The translations under genes were made by a program, and so were the position numbers. This document shows, in pieces, positions 30,573 to 41,322 of a stretch of DNA of 64,000 nt (position 1 is its first letter; every line of letters starts with the position of its first letter). The stretch is taken from the NCBI GenBank assembly GCA_022836615.1, contig MU405224.1, positions 186,001 to 250,000 on the forward strand. Reading direction: 5' to 3'. The notes beneath the pieces are model-generated. The model saw only the letters and a list, made by a program, of their open reading frames with translations, was not told the DNA's origin and did no database searches. This stretch comes from Annulohypoxylon bovei var. microspora (Eukaryota > Ascomycota > Sordariomycetes > Xylariales > Hypoxylaceae).

Positions 30573-33261
30573 CTACTGAGGAGAGTAATAAGCCTGGTTG
30601 TATGCAGGCGGATTATACTCAAACTCCTCGAGTCGTGGATTTCCACGGTCGAACTGTGAGCGACGACGTCGCTGCTCATCGCGGAAATGCTGACCTGCGT
30701 TAGGTGTGAAGAGGCCTATTGATGTATCGTTAGTAATTTCCACCTTCAGGGATAGCAACTTCGGTATCACATACCGACGTGCTCTGCATTCTCACAGCTT
30801 CGCTTCATCTTCGACTGGTTGTCCGGCTCAGGGAACGGTTCCTCATTGCCTGCCAAATCAGGGCGTGGTCCATTGAGGGTGAAGAAAAGCTATAGAATCA
30901 GGTGTCAGCTGCCTTTCAAATGTCTCTCCACGAGATCGACTCACCTTAGGGCGGTAATGGGGAGCCTCTAGCATGACCGAACTGTTTCGGAACTTCTGAA
31001 CGAGGCAGTCCTTGCCTTGGATAGCTAGGTTATAGTTCAGTATTCAGATACACACAAATTTTCATTTGCGTAATTGACTTACTTGCGTACGAAATCTCGG
31101 CAACTTTATCGCTTCTAAAGCAGTTCCAACGCTGGTTGCCTCTGGCTTGCACAAACTATGATATTATTAGCATGGTCAATCAGTGTTATAATAACTGGTG
31201 ACCTTACATCAATGATATCCAGCGGCTATCAGGTTTGTTAGTATTTATTAATATAAGTTCATAAGAAGTTGGGAGAACTCACATCGACAAAGTTGATGAA
31301 CGCATAACCAACGCTGTAGTTATTTACCTAGGTAAGTAACTGTCTCCACTATGTATTCAAGATCAAAGTATCACTTACTTGCAGTCGTTGGCGAAGTCGA
31401 TGCGTAGATACATGAAGTCGTACTTGCCCCAGCTGGATTCGTCGACAATCTTCTTGAGCAGAGCTTGATCGACCTTGTTGGGGATGTTGCGCAACATGAT
31501 CTACAGAGTGAGCTTTCATTCAAATTGGGCTGATTCTGGGTTACTTACCGTTGTACGCACGTCAATGCCTTCCCGAATGCGATTGACATCAACGTGATTG
31601 TGATGGTTAGCCGCATTGTAGTACGGAGATCGGGAGATTCGCATCGCGTTCTGTCGGCGACTGTCTGGGCGGCCGTAATGCTGGAACTGTCGTGGTGTCA
31701 TAAGATCCGCAGGGACAAGAGAGCTCTGCTGTGACATAGCAGGGCTCATGAGGGAATAGTTGCTTGACGGCATCATGCTGCCATAAGTTCGTGGTGTTCC
31801 TTGATCTAACACGTACGAAGGACTCATAGAGGTCACAGACAGTGGCGAGTACATCAGAGGTACCATTCCATAAGACTGTGGAACCGAAAAGCTACTGGCA
31901 GGGAGAGTCGGTCGGGCGGGGGTGCTCATAAGAGAATTAGCCGTAGACGCCACGACTGATTGCGATCTTCCGATAGACATTCGTCGGAAGCCGGTAGCCA
32001 AGTCTGATGGGGTGGTAACAGAACCAGTTGAGCCCATGATTCCACCCTGGGTCGCGTTCGGCGTCAGATCAGGTCGGTACAGAACTATGCAGATCTGAAA
32101 TCCCTATTGCAAAATCGTTAGTAGATTGACATCTTTATTTAGGGAAGGGGTGCTCACTTGGACGACAACGCTGTTCAGCTTTGCCATGGCACGCAGGGAC
32201 ATGTCATTGTCGCAGTACTCGGCAATTGCGCTCATCACGCTCCCTACTACGCCCTCATGGGGCTTGAACGCATACAAGTCTCCCTCAGTTCGCAGAGCCG
32301 CTTTCAGAAACTCCTCGAGTTGTTGAGCGGTGATGGGTTGCATGGAGTGTGAAAACACACTAAGGTACACCTGTCCCTCGTGAGCAGTCACGAGTCCCGC
32401 GCCGGGCTCTACAACCGATGAAAACTCTCGAGGGTTAACCGAGCGAACATCCCAATCACGTCCTCCTAGGGAGATGTTCGAAAAGATGGTGCAGGCATCA
32501 CGGATGTTGGTAAACCGAGCGAAGACCTGGTTACCGTACTCATAGATAGCATTGGTTCCCTGGAATGGAGTACCCATCTGGCGTAATTCCTGGGCATGGT
32601 TAGATTATACATGTATACTTTTAAGTGACTGAAAACTTACAGATACGTAGAGGTCTACCTCACCTGCGGTCACATTACCGCCAATTCTAGCAGAGATTAC
32701 CAGGCATCTAGAGACTCCAGAATCCGTGCTCAGCTTGTCATGGACGAAGTCAGAGGATCCAGGAACGCTAGCTGGTCGTGACGATTGTCCAGAGATTTGG
32801 CTGTAGCCTTGGCTCAGATCCTCGGACAAGGCATCTGCTCGCTTAGGCTCAGATGCTGAGCCGCGAGGAAGAAAGGCCGAAGGCAGAGGCGAAAATACAG
32901 AGGCAGTAGGAGATAGCTTCTGGCTTCCCTTAAAGGAAGAATCTGTCGAGGAAACAAACGGATCCTTGTCCGTGTGGCGATTGCCAAGGTTGAACACGCT
33001 TGACTGTCCGAGAGACTGCAGAGTGTTCATCCCGTACTTGATGGCTGGGGGCGCCGTCTCTAAGGAACCGGGATTAAGAGTTCCCAGCGCTCTTGTAGAT
33101 CGAGCAGAACCATCTTCCGGAGAAAATGCGGTCAGTCGAGTGTCAGGAGTGCCCTTGAACGAATCTGCAGCTCCGCTTGAGGAGTGAGGTGAAGCGGGGT
33201 TGTAAAGGCCCTCACGGGCCTGTTGATGCATGCTCATCTTGTCCGAAGAATTGAATGCCAT
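30573..33261 (-). CDS. Mei2-type RNA-binding protein, ten exons
   Basis: Exons: 33261-32641, 32589-32158, 32103-31549, 31500-31379, 31313-31283, 31225-31208, 31155-31083, 31024-30945, 30889-30775 and 30715-30573. They total 2190 nt and 729 aa in one frame. All nine introns are 48-65 bp with GT...AG ends and mostly CTAAC branch sites. Exon 6 is only 18 nt. The C-terminal Mei2-type RRM begins at residue 537 (IMLRNIPNK), with DFMYLRIDFANDCN, VGYAFINFVD, RWNCFRSDKVAEISYA and CLVQKFRNSSVM, the hallmark blocks. Two degenerate RRM-like regions lie at about 195-260 and 280-350, after a Ser-rich N-terminus. In fission yeast Mei2 drives meiosis with a non-coding RNA; in filamentous fungi the role is less clear. 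The gene sits behind an unusually long, donor-rich upstream region. Confidence 0.9.
31208..31225 (-). other. 18-nt micro-exon of the Mei2 gene
   Basis: It encodes PLDIID, flanked by CTGATAG acceptor and GTAAGG donor. Without it the RRM strand NFVD-PLDIID-F loses six residues; with it the conserved motif is intact. Confidence 0.85.
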
Positions 33262-36200
33262 CTGTAGGAAACTAAACTCGGTACCAAACCAAGTAGTCCC
33301 TGGAACTGATATTAGCGAGTGCGAGTAAAACGGCGAGTGAGAAAGTAAGGTGAACTCAAAGCCGCCCCCTTTCCCTCACAGAGTCTCAGATCATTCAATG
33401 TTATGGGGTAAAACAACTTACTTGAGTAGGATAATAATTGTTCTCTGAAATACACAGAAGTATGCTGAAATGGAACAACCAGGTGTTGTATCTATAACCC
33501 GGCCCTTGAGCTTGAAGGGGACACCAATTGTAGGTTGCTTGCGACACATGTTAGTAAAATATGACAATAAAATGTAAAAAGGGCTTCAAATTTAACTTAG
33601 TGCATAACAGAAGAGAAAAATAGGCGAATGACTTGTGTAATATGGGCTCCAGGGCTGGTTGAAGGGAATACATATATAGCACTATAGGGGGCCTGTGCCA
33701 TTGAATAAATCCAAGGCAAGTCGGGTAGTCGCTAGAAAAAGAGAAATAGCGTGATAATATGGAATTGACATGATCGCGATAGGGATAACGAAAGAGGGAA
33801 GTTGATGACGTATAATAAGTAGGATTCATGAAAATAGTCGATAGGAGTAGGAGTAAAGGGGAAACGAGTTCCCTACCTACCTAAGGTAGGGTAGAAAATT
33901 ATGACGAAGGTGCTCATTGGATATGGACAAGACTTTACAGTGAGGAGGAATATTTCAACTTACTAGAAGGATCTCTGCGATCAGTGTCTATAACTCTTCA
34001 CTTAGAGTTATCTTATTCTCGACCAAGGATTGAGTCTAATTGTCTCCGTTGGCGTATCTTAGGACGTGGCGGTCTATGATGACTTGAAGATGAACACTAA
34101 GAATTGAAAGGGATTGTGAAATATCCTCTCTCGTTATTGACTTGTCTTCGAGAGGTATAACTATTGCGAAGTTAGTTAATGCGACCTAGAAATAATTTCA
34201 AGGTAATAAAAACGTGTAGCGCAATGGGTTAGGTAAGTCCACCTTGATGAAGTACAGAGATAGTTAAACCCTTGATTTCGTACCTCAATAACTAGCCAAC
34301 GATGACTAGGTGAATATGGTAGCCGGTGAAGTGTAGGGTACGGCGCGAGTATTGAGACTTGTGTATGAAATAATGTTGGAGAGAGACAGGATAATGGGAG
34401 TTAGGCGCGCCACCATGTATCTATGTGTGTTGAGGAAGGAAGGAAGGGTAAACTTTTACATCAGGTAGTGATTGAAGGTGGATCTTTTAAGAGATCGATT
34501 GGGGATCAATACTTGTCGCACGTGGCGATTAGGTGTATTTGATACAGGTAGTAGGAAGGAGCGAGCATAGTAGAATGAATTTGGAACTTACTTCGTGATA
34601 TTTGGGCGCGACGATAGGAAGGTTAGGCTGATCGTCAAGAGAGTATGGGATACTTCCCTCTAAACGTATAAGATGAGTTGGATACCGTAGCTGTGTTGTA
34701 CTAAAAGGTTGCGGAGTAGACTGGCAACCGAGTAGTAGGTATTGTTAGGTGTGCCAACTCAGCGCAAAACTACCTAGAGAAGAGATTAGCTGTTCAATTC
34801 CCAGGGAAGTCAAAAATAATCCTACTTACCGGCAAACTCAATTAGAAGTCGTAAGATCCCTAATATGTCAATCCGTACCAAGACCAAAGGTCTCAAATTT
34901 AGTTGTTACGGATTACGCGTGTCTCAAGAAGGAATTCGACGATGGACCAAGGACGTCCCAACGACAATACCTTTCGCCAAGGACAAGAATGTGGGGGATT
35001 ATGGCGTACTGAGAATCCAGACTGAACCAAGACGTTCAATGGTCCAATACTAAAGAGTGGGTTGAGGGTCAAGATGTATGAGTAGGGTAAGGTGGTGTGG
35101 GAAGATGATGGAAGTTAGAGTTGTGAGGTTGAACCAGGAAGGATTCTAAGTTGAGTTGTGTGGGTTTAAAATCCCAAACAATAATTAGAAAGGTCAGTTC
35201 CTACCTTAGGTAACTGAGGTCAATGCTGGTACAGATGACTGATTCCGCTGAAGAGAGGTGGAAGGTACATCTGTATTTGACGGTGAGGTGGAAAGTGCCA
35301 CATAGCTTCGGGGGTATGTAGACGTACGTACTTACCTCATACTGAGTCTAAAGCACAGCATCCGAGCAGCAATCGACACATATTAGTGGCCCTTAAAAAA
35401 CTTCCAGAGGAAAAAAAAAGCAGCTTGGACCCAATGGATTGTTTGCACAGTTATCAATTGAGCTGGTCACATAGATGGGTCAAGGCTTAGCTAGTTGCGG
35501 CCTTGAAGCAGCTGTAATAGCATCAGACGAATCATCTAGTATGTCCCATACTGGCGGTAACTGCTACTGTGATCAGATAACAACATCAGATAGATCGACC
35601 AATCATTGTGTTCTCAGAAGAGATTAAGCTAACAGTTCTTAACCATACTACTGGAGTAAGAAGATATCTTGTATACACGCATAGGTCATTTATTTGCCAC
35701 TTTCTTTCTATGTTAGGGTGTGCTTAGGAAATCGCCATAGGTAGTTTAACCTATTGGCGAAGTTATATTTTATGGTTATTTTGTCATGTCGTGAACGGGG
35801 GTATAGGGGCTCACTCTAGAGCTATTGACGATAAAGGTGGGTTTGTACTTGTGTATTCATCCCAATAGTATACGGCGACTGTTTACCAAGTAGTTAAGAG
35901 CCTAACCTAATTACTTAGCTTGACGATTATGATTTTCGCTTATGTTTTGAACTGTGAACTAGCTAAGTAGATAGTTACATAAACTCAAGTATTTTACAGA
36001 TTTTGTACTAATATACGGGAATAGATTACAATATTACGTATTCGAGTGTGAAATAATGACAGTGTACAAAATTCTTTGTTTAAGTTGATGATAACAAAAA
36101 TACGCCTTCCACGGAGATAATGTTGGAAACTTTCACTAAAAATATATTCGTCGAAGCTAGGTACCTAGGTGGATAAATGCTACACACTGTGATATATGAC

Positions 36201-37525
36201 ACTCGGAATTCACTGGATCATATGTAAGATTTTAAGAAGCTAGGAATTAGAAAGAGAATGGCAATTCGTTGGATTTTCTTTGTATGAGATACTGGAATAG
36301 GTAGGTTAGCTACAAATTAAGCATCTTGTTTGATTAGAATCTCTCTATTCTGAGAAGATACTTTTCTTATAATTGTTACGTTATATTGCTTTATTTATGA
36401 GTATATCGTAGCCTCGTATGTAAGCTTAAAAAGGGGTTGCTTACTTGTAATTTCTTTGGGATGTTGTTAAATAATGTGCTACGTATTATATATTTATCAT
36501 TAATTTGCATGTACAACTACAAGAAGACTACATAATAGGCCATACAAATTAATTGGTGGTTTCTAAGGACCTACAATATGGTACAACTTTCCGTTGATTC
36601 ATTAAGTAGTCTCTCGGTCGTTAAAAATTATGAAACGTACAATAATTAAAATCTCAATGTAATCAAACGGTGGCAGTCTGTCGTATGTAGTTGCATTATG
36701 GAAGTAACTATCCTGCATTTTTTGGGCTAGAATTATTAGGCAATACCAGGCGAAGAGCTTGATGGGTTTGATGGCTGGCATTATTTATAACACATTGAAT
36801 GGTTCACGCTATTTCTACTTACCCCCATAACTAGCAATTGTCGGTAGACAGAGTTTGACATATAAAATACTGTTCACCGGACTCCAAGATGAGCGGAATT
36901 CACCTTCTGTGTTTGTCGGTGGGCTGTTGCCTGTGCTTAGGTGCATTTTATCTGCTTGCAGATAATTGCCAGCACTGAGTCAAGGGGATACATTTGCATA
37001 GGTAAAATGACTTATTGTCTAAATAAATGACTGATTGAAATTTGGAATATGGTTGATTTCGATAATGGAAAAAGAACTATTCAACCAAGTAGTCAAGCGA
37101 GTAGAATGAAAGCTTGATCATACATATGTTGATACCATGAACAGGTCTCCTGTCTAAACAGATATGAGTGATATGGTATGTTATATCTCCTTACATAACT
37201 CACTGTACATTAAGATTAACATCAAGTTGTGATAATATTAGTCTCATAAAACAAAGTATATTCAGTCTTAAGTTGTGGGTTCGAACTTGCCTTCTCCTGA
37301 TGTCCTTCAACTTTGAATAGGGGATGAGGTTATGCGCCACAAAATTGCGCCACACATATTTGTAAATGTTAGTAGGCACCTAAGTGGCGCTATTAGGTAA
37401 TAGCCCGAGTTTTACCCGTATTGTCACCCATATTGTCACATCACAAAATCGCTAGGTTCGAATACTCGACCTCATAGTCTCTTAGCCATTACAAATTGAC
37501 TTATGGAATCTGTAAGGTAGGTACC
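33262..37525 (-). promoter_or_regulatory. long upstream/leader region of the Mei2 gene
   Basis: 4.26 kb without a supported protein gene. The minus strand carries GTAAGT donors at about 33420, 33963, 34591, 34829, 35335 and 36822; I count one on the plus strand (about 34233). A CCTACAG acceptor directly precedes the Mei2 ATG, so the 33420 donor could define a leader intron. From about 34060 to 35200 the minus strand is pyrimidine-rich, as in fungal leaders. Beyond 35900 the sequence is AT-rich. This suggests a long spliced 5' leader or non-coding transcripts. It is inference without RNA data. Confidence 0.4.
37225..37490. other. possible remnant of a tRNA-derived or miniature element
   Basis: A B-box-like GGGTTCGAAC (37281) follows CTCATAAAACAAAG. 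Further on, GCGCCAC occurs twice (37334-37340, 37347-37353) and inverted as GTGGCGC (37384-37390). A second TTCGAA-centred B-box-like word on the minus strand lies at about 37452, with TGGCTAAG behind it. The parts recall short interspersed or inverted-repeat elements. No target duplication was found. Confidence 0.25.
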
Positions 37526-38764
37526 CTACCGTCTAACAAAGAAGCCCTTCTTCCCAACCGCACCCGCACCCGTACCTGCTACCATGCCCGCGCGTTTCCT
37601 CTTCAGCAGACTCTCCTTCGAGGCTCGCGCATTCTTCTGTATCCTCGGAGCCAGCTTCTGACCTCCCTGCTCGGCCAGGACTCTGTATCGAGTGGACCCC
37701 ACGACCTGGTCTCGCGGTCTCTTGCCCTCCGTTTCAAAATTGATTTTCTTGGGCTTTTTGACGACTCTCAGAGCAGATTCGTCAGCGTCTTCATCCTCGC
37801 TTGACGAGTCTGTTAGGAATTCGGCTGGTAGCACGGTGGGCAGGTTGAATTTCTGAGCCCGTCGTCGTCCGCCTGTTACTGCCGTCTCAACTTCAGTTAC
37901 ACCGTTGTCCTCGCTAGAAGCTCGCTCTTTACTAGCAGACTTGCCCTTGCCTTGATGTACTTCTATTACTCTACGTAAACGTTTTCTTTTCTCGGCTTGC
38001 TGCTTGTAGAGGCTGTCCTTTTCTTGGCGCTTTCGTTTTAAGGAGGCGGCTTGTCTAGAGTCAAGTTAGTATCGAGTTATAAAATGATGGTAAGAGAGGA
38101 CCTACTTCTCTGCAGCCTCTGAAGCAGTCTGTGCTGCCTTTTGTACCTCTTTAGCAATAGCCTGTGTGGATACGGCTTCGGGCGCATCATCATCGTCGCT
38201 TTCCTCTTCCTTAGCATCCTCATTTTCTGCCTTCTTATCCCCTCGCGCCGTGGCAGCGGCCACAAACTTTTCTAGATCGTCGTCATCACCAAACACGACA
38301 TGCTTGCCTTTAGGCTTAGGCATCGGCGTCGATTCGGGTTCTAACGGTTGCGGGGCCAGCTTTTGGCTCGCTTCCTCTTCTAGTTGTTTCGAGGCGCTTG
38401 AAGGTTCGGCATCGGGGTCCGACTCTAATGCACCTCCATTTGAGTCTTGCGAGTCGGGTACGGCGCTCGATTGGGGTCTGCTAGGTACAGGCATTTCTAC
38501 TTCAAGGTATGTCTTCCGTCCAGTAGCAGTACTCTCATCTTCCCTCGTCCGTACCGCTAGACCTTGTCGCTTAGGACTTGTTGCTTCTAGAACCAGTGGG
38601 GCACTACCTTCTTCGTCATTGTCGCCGTCGACGTCGTCCCCAACGGACCTCTGCTTTTCGCGCGACGAGCCGGGCTCCTCTTGGACAGATATTTCGTTCG
38701 TTTTCGTGACCTCTTCCTCGCTAGTATTCTGAAGGCTCGCGCGACTCCTGGTAAGTGGAGCCAT
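37526..38764 (-). CDS. U3 snoRNA-associated protein (UTP16/BUD21-like)
   Basis: Exons 38764-38106 and 38054-37526 with a 51-bp intron (GTAGGT...CTCTAG), 395 aa. The N-terminal half is acidic and Ser/Glu-rich with KGKHVVFGDDDDLEKF (about 175). The second half is strongly basic and coiled. It contains FNLPTVLPAEFLTDS, then KPKKINFETEGKRPRDQVVGS and RASKESLLKRKRAG, the block that defines the U3 snoRNA-associated family to which yeast Bud21/Utp16 belongs. These are nucleolar components of the small-subunit processome and are needed for 18S rRNA maturation. Yeast Bud21 is about half this length; the extra is low-complexity N-terminal sequence. The assignment rests on the LPxxLPxEFL-type motif and layout. 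Confidence 0.68.
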
Positions 38765-39254
38765 TGCGACTGGTGATCAACTGTATTTAGATGGGAAGAT
38801 TATGTAGTTCGAGAGTGACGTGCAGCTGGCGACTTATATCTTGGTGGGATGATCCAGGTCCTTCTTACTTTTTTTTTTGTTTGTTTGTTGATCGATAAGA
38901 TAACCGGGATCTGATAGGCCAATAAATCCAATTAAACCCCCCGTTATAGTAACACCGGTAAATCGTCGGCTTTACGAATCACTCGTCTCTATTCTTCATC
39001 CAGTCACTATTTCGAATTCCTCAGTGACATTTTAATTTGATATTGAAACTGATATTGAATTTAAACTATAATTTCGTATATTTACGTATGGGATGTTTCG
39101 ATCGATATTGCAAGTGAGGTTGCAGCTTACGAAAGGTGGGTTGTCATGCTGCTCTGCTCCATAGATCGTGATAGCCTCACTCACAACTCCTCACCCGCCT
39201 CCTATAGGTTATAGGAGATGACCTAACTCAACTGAGAAGCGCTCATATAAACCA
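38765..39254. promoter_or_regulatory. divergent promoter region
   Basis: 490 bp between divergent starts. It contains a T-run near 38871 and no recognisable core element. Confidence 0.45.
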
Positions 39255-40331
39255 ATGATGTCTACTAAATCCTTTCGACACCTCAAGCGCCTACCTCTAT
39301 ACATCTTTTGGCAAACAACAATCAGGCCTACTCTTCCAAGGAATATCTCCCACCATGCCATCCAGGTCTCCTTATACTCTACCCCATCTCACGCAACTAA
39401 AGACCGCTCCAGCGCACTCAGATTTCGGGTACCCGCAAACCGGAACAGCTTTGAGCACGTCAGGTTCACAGCGGCCGACGCGCCACCCCTGAGCTTCTGG
39501 GAAGCATACACCCAGCCCCCCCTTGTCCCGCCGGACTCCGTGACCCCGTCGGCGTGCCACGAAGCATGCCGGAAGTACGTGTCGCTCTCCCTCGAGGACG
39601 GCGCCAACTGGCGGTCCCGTTGCCCCTCGTTGTTCACGCTGCACTACGTAGCCGTGATCCTGATCAACTCGTCCGGTAACAAGGACCTGGCGATGCACGT
39701 CCTGCACACGGGCGTGACGCAAGGCTACGCGCCGACGGTCCTGACCACAGCGCGGCTCGCCCTGAAGGCCGGGAAGCTGGGCCGGCCGCAGTTCGAGATA
39801 GCAAAGGAAGCGCTCGAGCGGCTGTCCTACCCTGTCTCCTCCAACGCAAACCGTGGCAACCACTACCGGCCCGACGCGCTGACGCTCTCCGGGCTCGCCG
39901 CCTCATCCATGAACACCCCCAAGGACACGGACCGCGCGCTGAAGCTCTTCAGCGAAGCCGCTGCCTCCTTCGCCTCCTCCCCCGGCTCTTCCTGGCAGTG
40001 GCGCGCCAGCGCCGTCCTCGAGCACAGCAAGATCCTCCTCCGGCAGAAGCGGCCGGACCTCGCGCGCGCGGTGCTGGGGGCGCAGGTGCGCGACCTGGAC
40101 AACGCGGAGGCGTGCCACGCGTACGCGATGCTGCTACCGCCCTCCGACCCGGAGCGCCTGGCGCTGCTCGAGCGGGCGGCGATCAGTGGCGTCGAGGCCG
40201 CGGCACGGGAGCTGGCGCGTGTTGAGCTGGAGCGCGCCGCGGAGCCGAGACTGAGTAAGAGGGAGCAGCGTGATAGGCGGATTATAGCGGATGAGTGGTT
40301 GAGAATTGCGGGGGATGAGGCGGTTGCATGA
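39255..40331 (+). CDS. predicted mitochondrial helical-repeat protein, unknown function
   Basis: 358 aa, single exon, with tandem ATGs at 39255 and 39258. The first 50 residues are basic and hydroxylated without acids (STKSFRHLKRLPLYIFWQ), typical of a mitochondrial presequence. From about residue 100 on, the protein is Ala/Leu-rich and helical, with TPR/Sel1-like pairs such as NKDLAMHVLHTGVTQGYAP, DTDRALKLFSEAAASF and PERLALLERAAISGVEAAAREL. No catalytic motif is seen. Codons end in G or C almost throughout 39480-40240, so several long frames appear on the opposite strand as artefacts. A mitochondrial assembly or translation factor is possible, but I cannot name one. Confidence 0.72.
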   Translation: MMSTKSFRHLKRLPLYIFWQTTIRPTLPRNISHHAIQVSLYSTPSHATKDRSSALRFRVPANRNSFEHVRFTAADAPPLSFWEAYTQPPLVPPDSVTPSACHEACRKYVSLSLEDGANWRSRCPSLFTLHYVAVILINSSGNKDLAMHVLHTGVTQGYAPTVLTTARLALKAGKLGRPQFEIAKEALERLSYPVSSNANRGNHYRPDALTLSGLAASSMNTPKDTDRALKLFSEAAASFASSPGSSWQWRASAVLEHSKILLRQKRPDLARAVLGAQVRDLDNAEACHAYAMLLPPSDPERLALLERAAISGVEAAARELARVELERAAEPRLSKREQRDRRIIADEWLRIAGDEAVA

Positions 40332-41322
40332 TCTGATCGATTACTTGTGTAAATTTGGGGATTCGGCTTGGATGTACAATTTCCCTTCCTAGTGAATTCG
40401 AAATACTGATACAAGATAAAGGGTTTACGATCCCCCTAACCAATTACTTGATGTACCTAGTAGATCCGAGAGCATTTTAGCTACGCTTCTCTCCGCTTTC
40501 GAAAACCGACGTTGTTTCTCGGATATTTGTCCATTACACACCTATGTAAATACCTACGAAAGATGACTGAGAGAAATGGACCTCATTTGCAACGATAGAT
40601 ACATATTTCATAGTACCTCCATGGGTTTCATAATTCTACTCATTTTGGTGGTTCCAGAAAATCAACAAGATCCTTTAGAAGCTTTACTCATATGACTAGA
40701 TAATCACGTTGAACGCTAGAAAGAGGCTAGACAAATAATCACTACTTAATATTCCCGAACATACCTAGGTATAGTTACAACAAAACAATTCTCGGATTGA
40801 CTGGCGGTTCGACTTGTTCTAAGTATCTAGCCGTAGCCGACCTGATATGTCCATATTCTGAATGCCTATTGCCATTCCGTCTCAGCATATACAGATGTGG
40901 TTCCTTGCTAGTTAACAGGGCTTCAATAATACACCATCCATGCAACCTGACAAATACCTTCCTACAGAGTCGAGTTGGGAATCGATGGACGCCGTCTCTC
41001 TCGGTCCCCATCTGTAGCGCCTCTCAAAGCCAAGATTCAACCCTGTGTTCTCAATGTTCTCAAACTTGCCTTCCAAAGCCAAATATTAACCTGCCTTCCG
41101 ATGATTTACGCCGGTCACTCCATTCCCCACCTAACATAAACACTCGTCCGCACCCCAAAATGGTGCACCCGATGCTAACATATATGCCACCATGCTTCAA
41201 CGCCCAGACGATGCAATACTTCCAAGTATTGTTCCAATACTGAACTAAGATGGCCGGGAAATAGGGCCAAGTGAGAGATATCATACGAATGATGTAGGGT
41301 GTTAAGTTAAGCTTCAACAGTT
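40332..41322. other. intergenic between convergent genes
   Basis: 991 bp, 3' regions of both neighbours. A TACCTAGGTA palindrome lies near 40764. The 148-codon frame at 40797-41243 has no family signature and is dropped. Confidence 0.6.

Noticed and set aside
34749..35053. Two overlapping plus-strand frames upstream of the Mei2 gene
   Set aside because: Short and overlapping, and on the strand opposite the donor-rich leader signal.
38166..38732. 188-codon plus-strand Ser-rich frame
   Set aside because: Mirror of the acidic Glu/Ser-coding exon of the UTP16-like gene.
39372..40414. Antisense frames up to 183 codons opposite the mitochondrial gene
   Set aside because: Same GC3 artefact; compositions are Arg/Ala/Gly-rich.
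40797..41243. 148-codon frame between two convergent genes
   Set aside because: Lies in 3' flanking sequence, with no family and composition unlike neighbouring genes.
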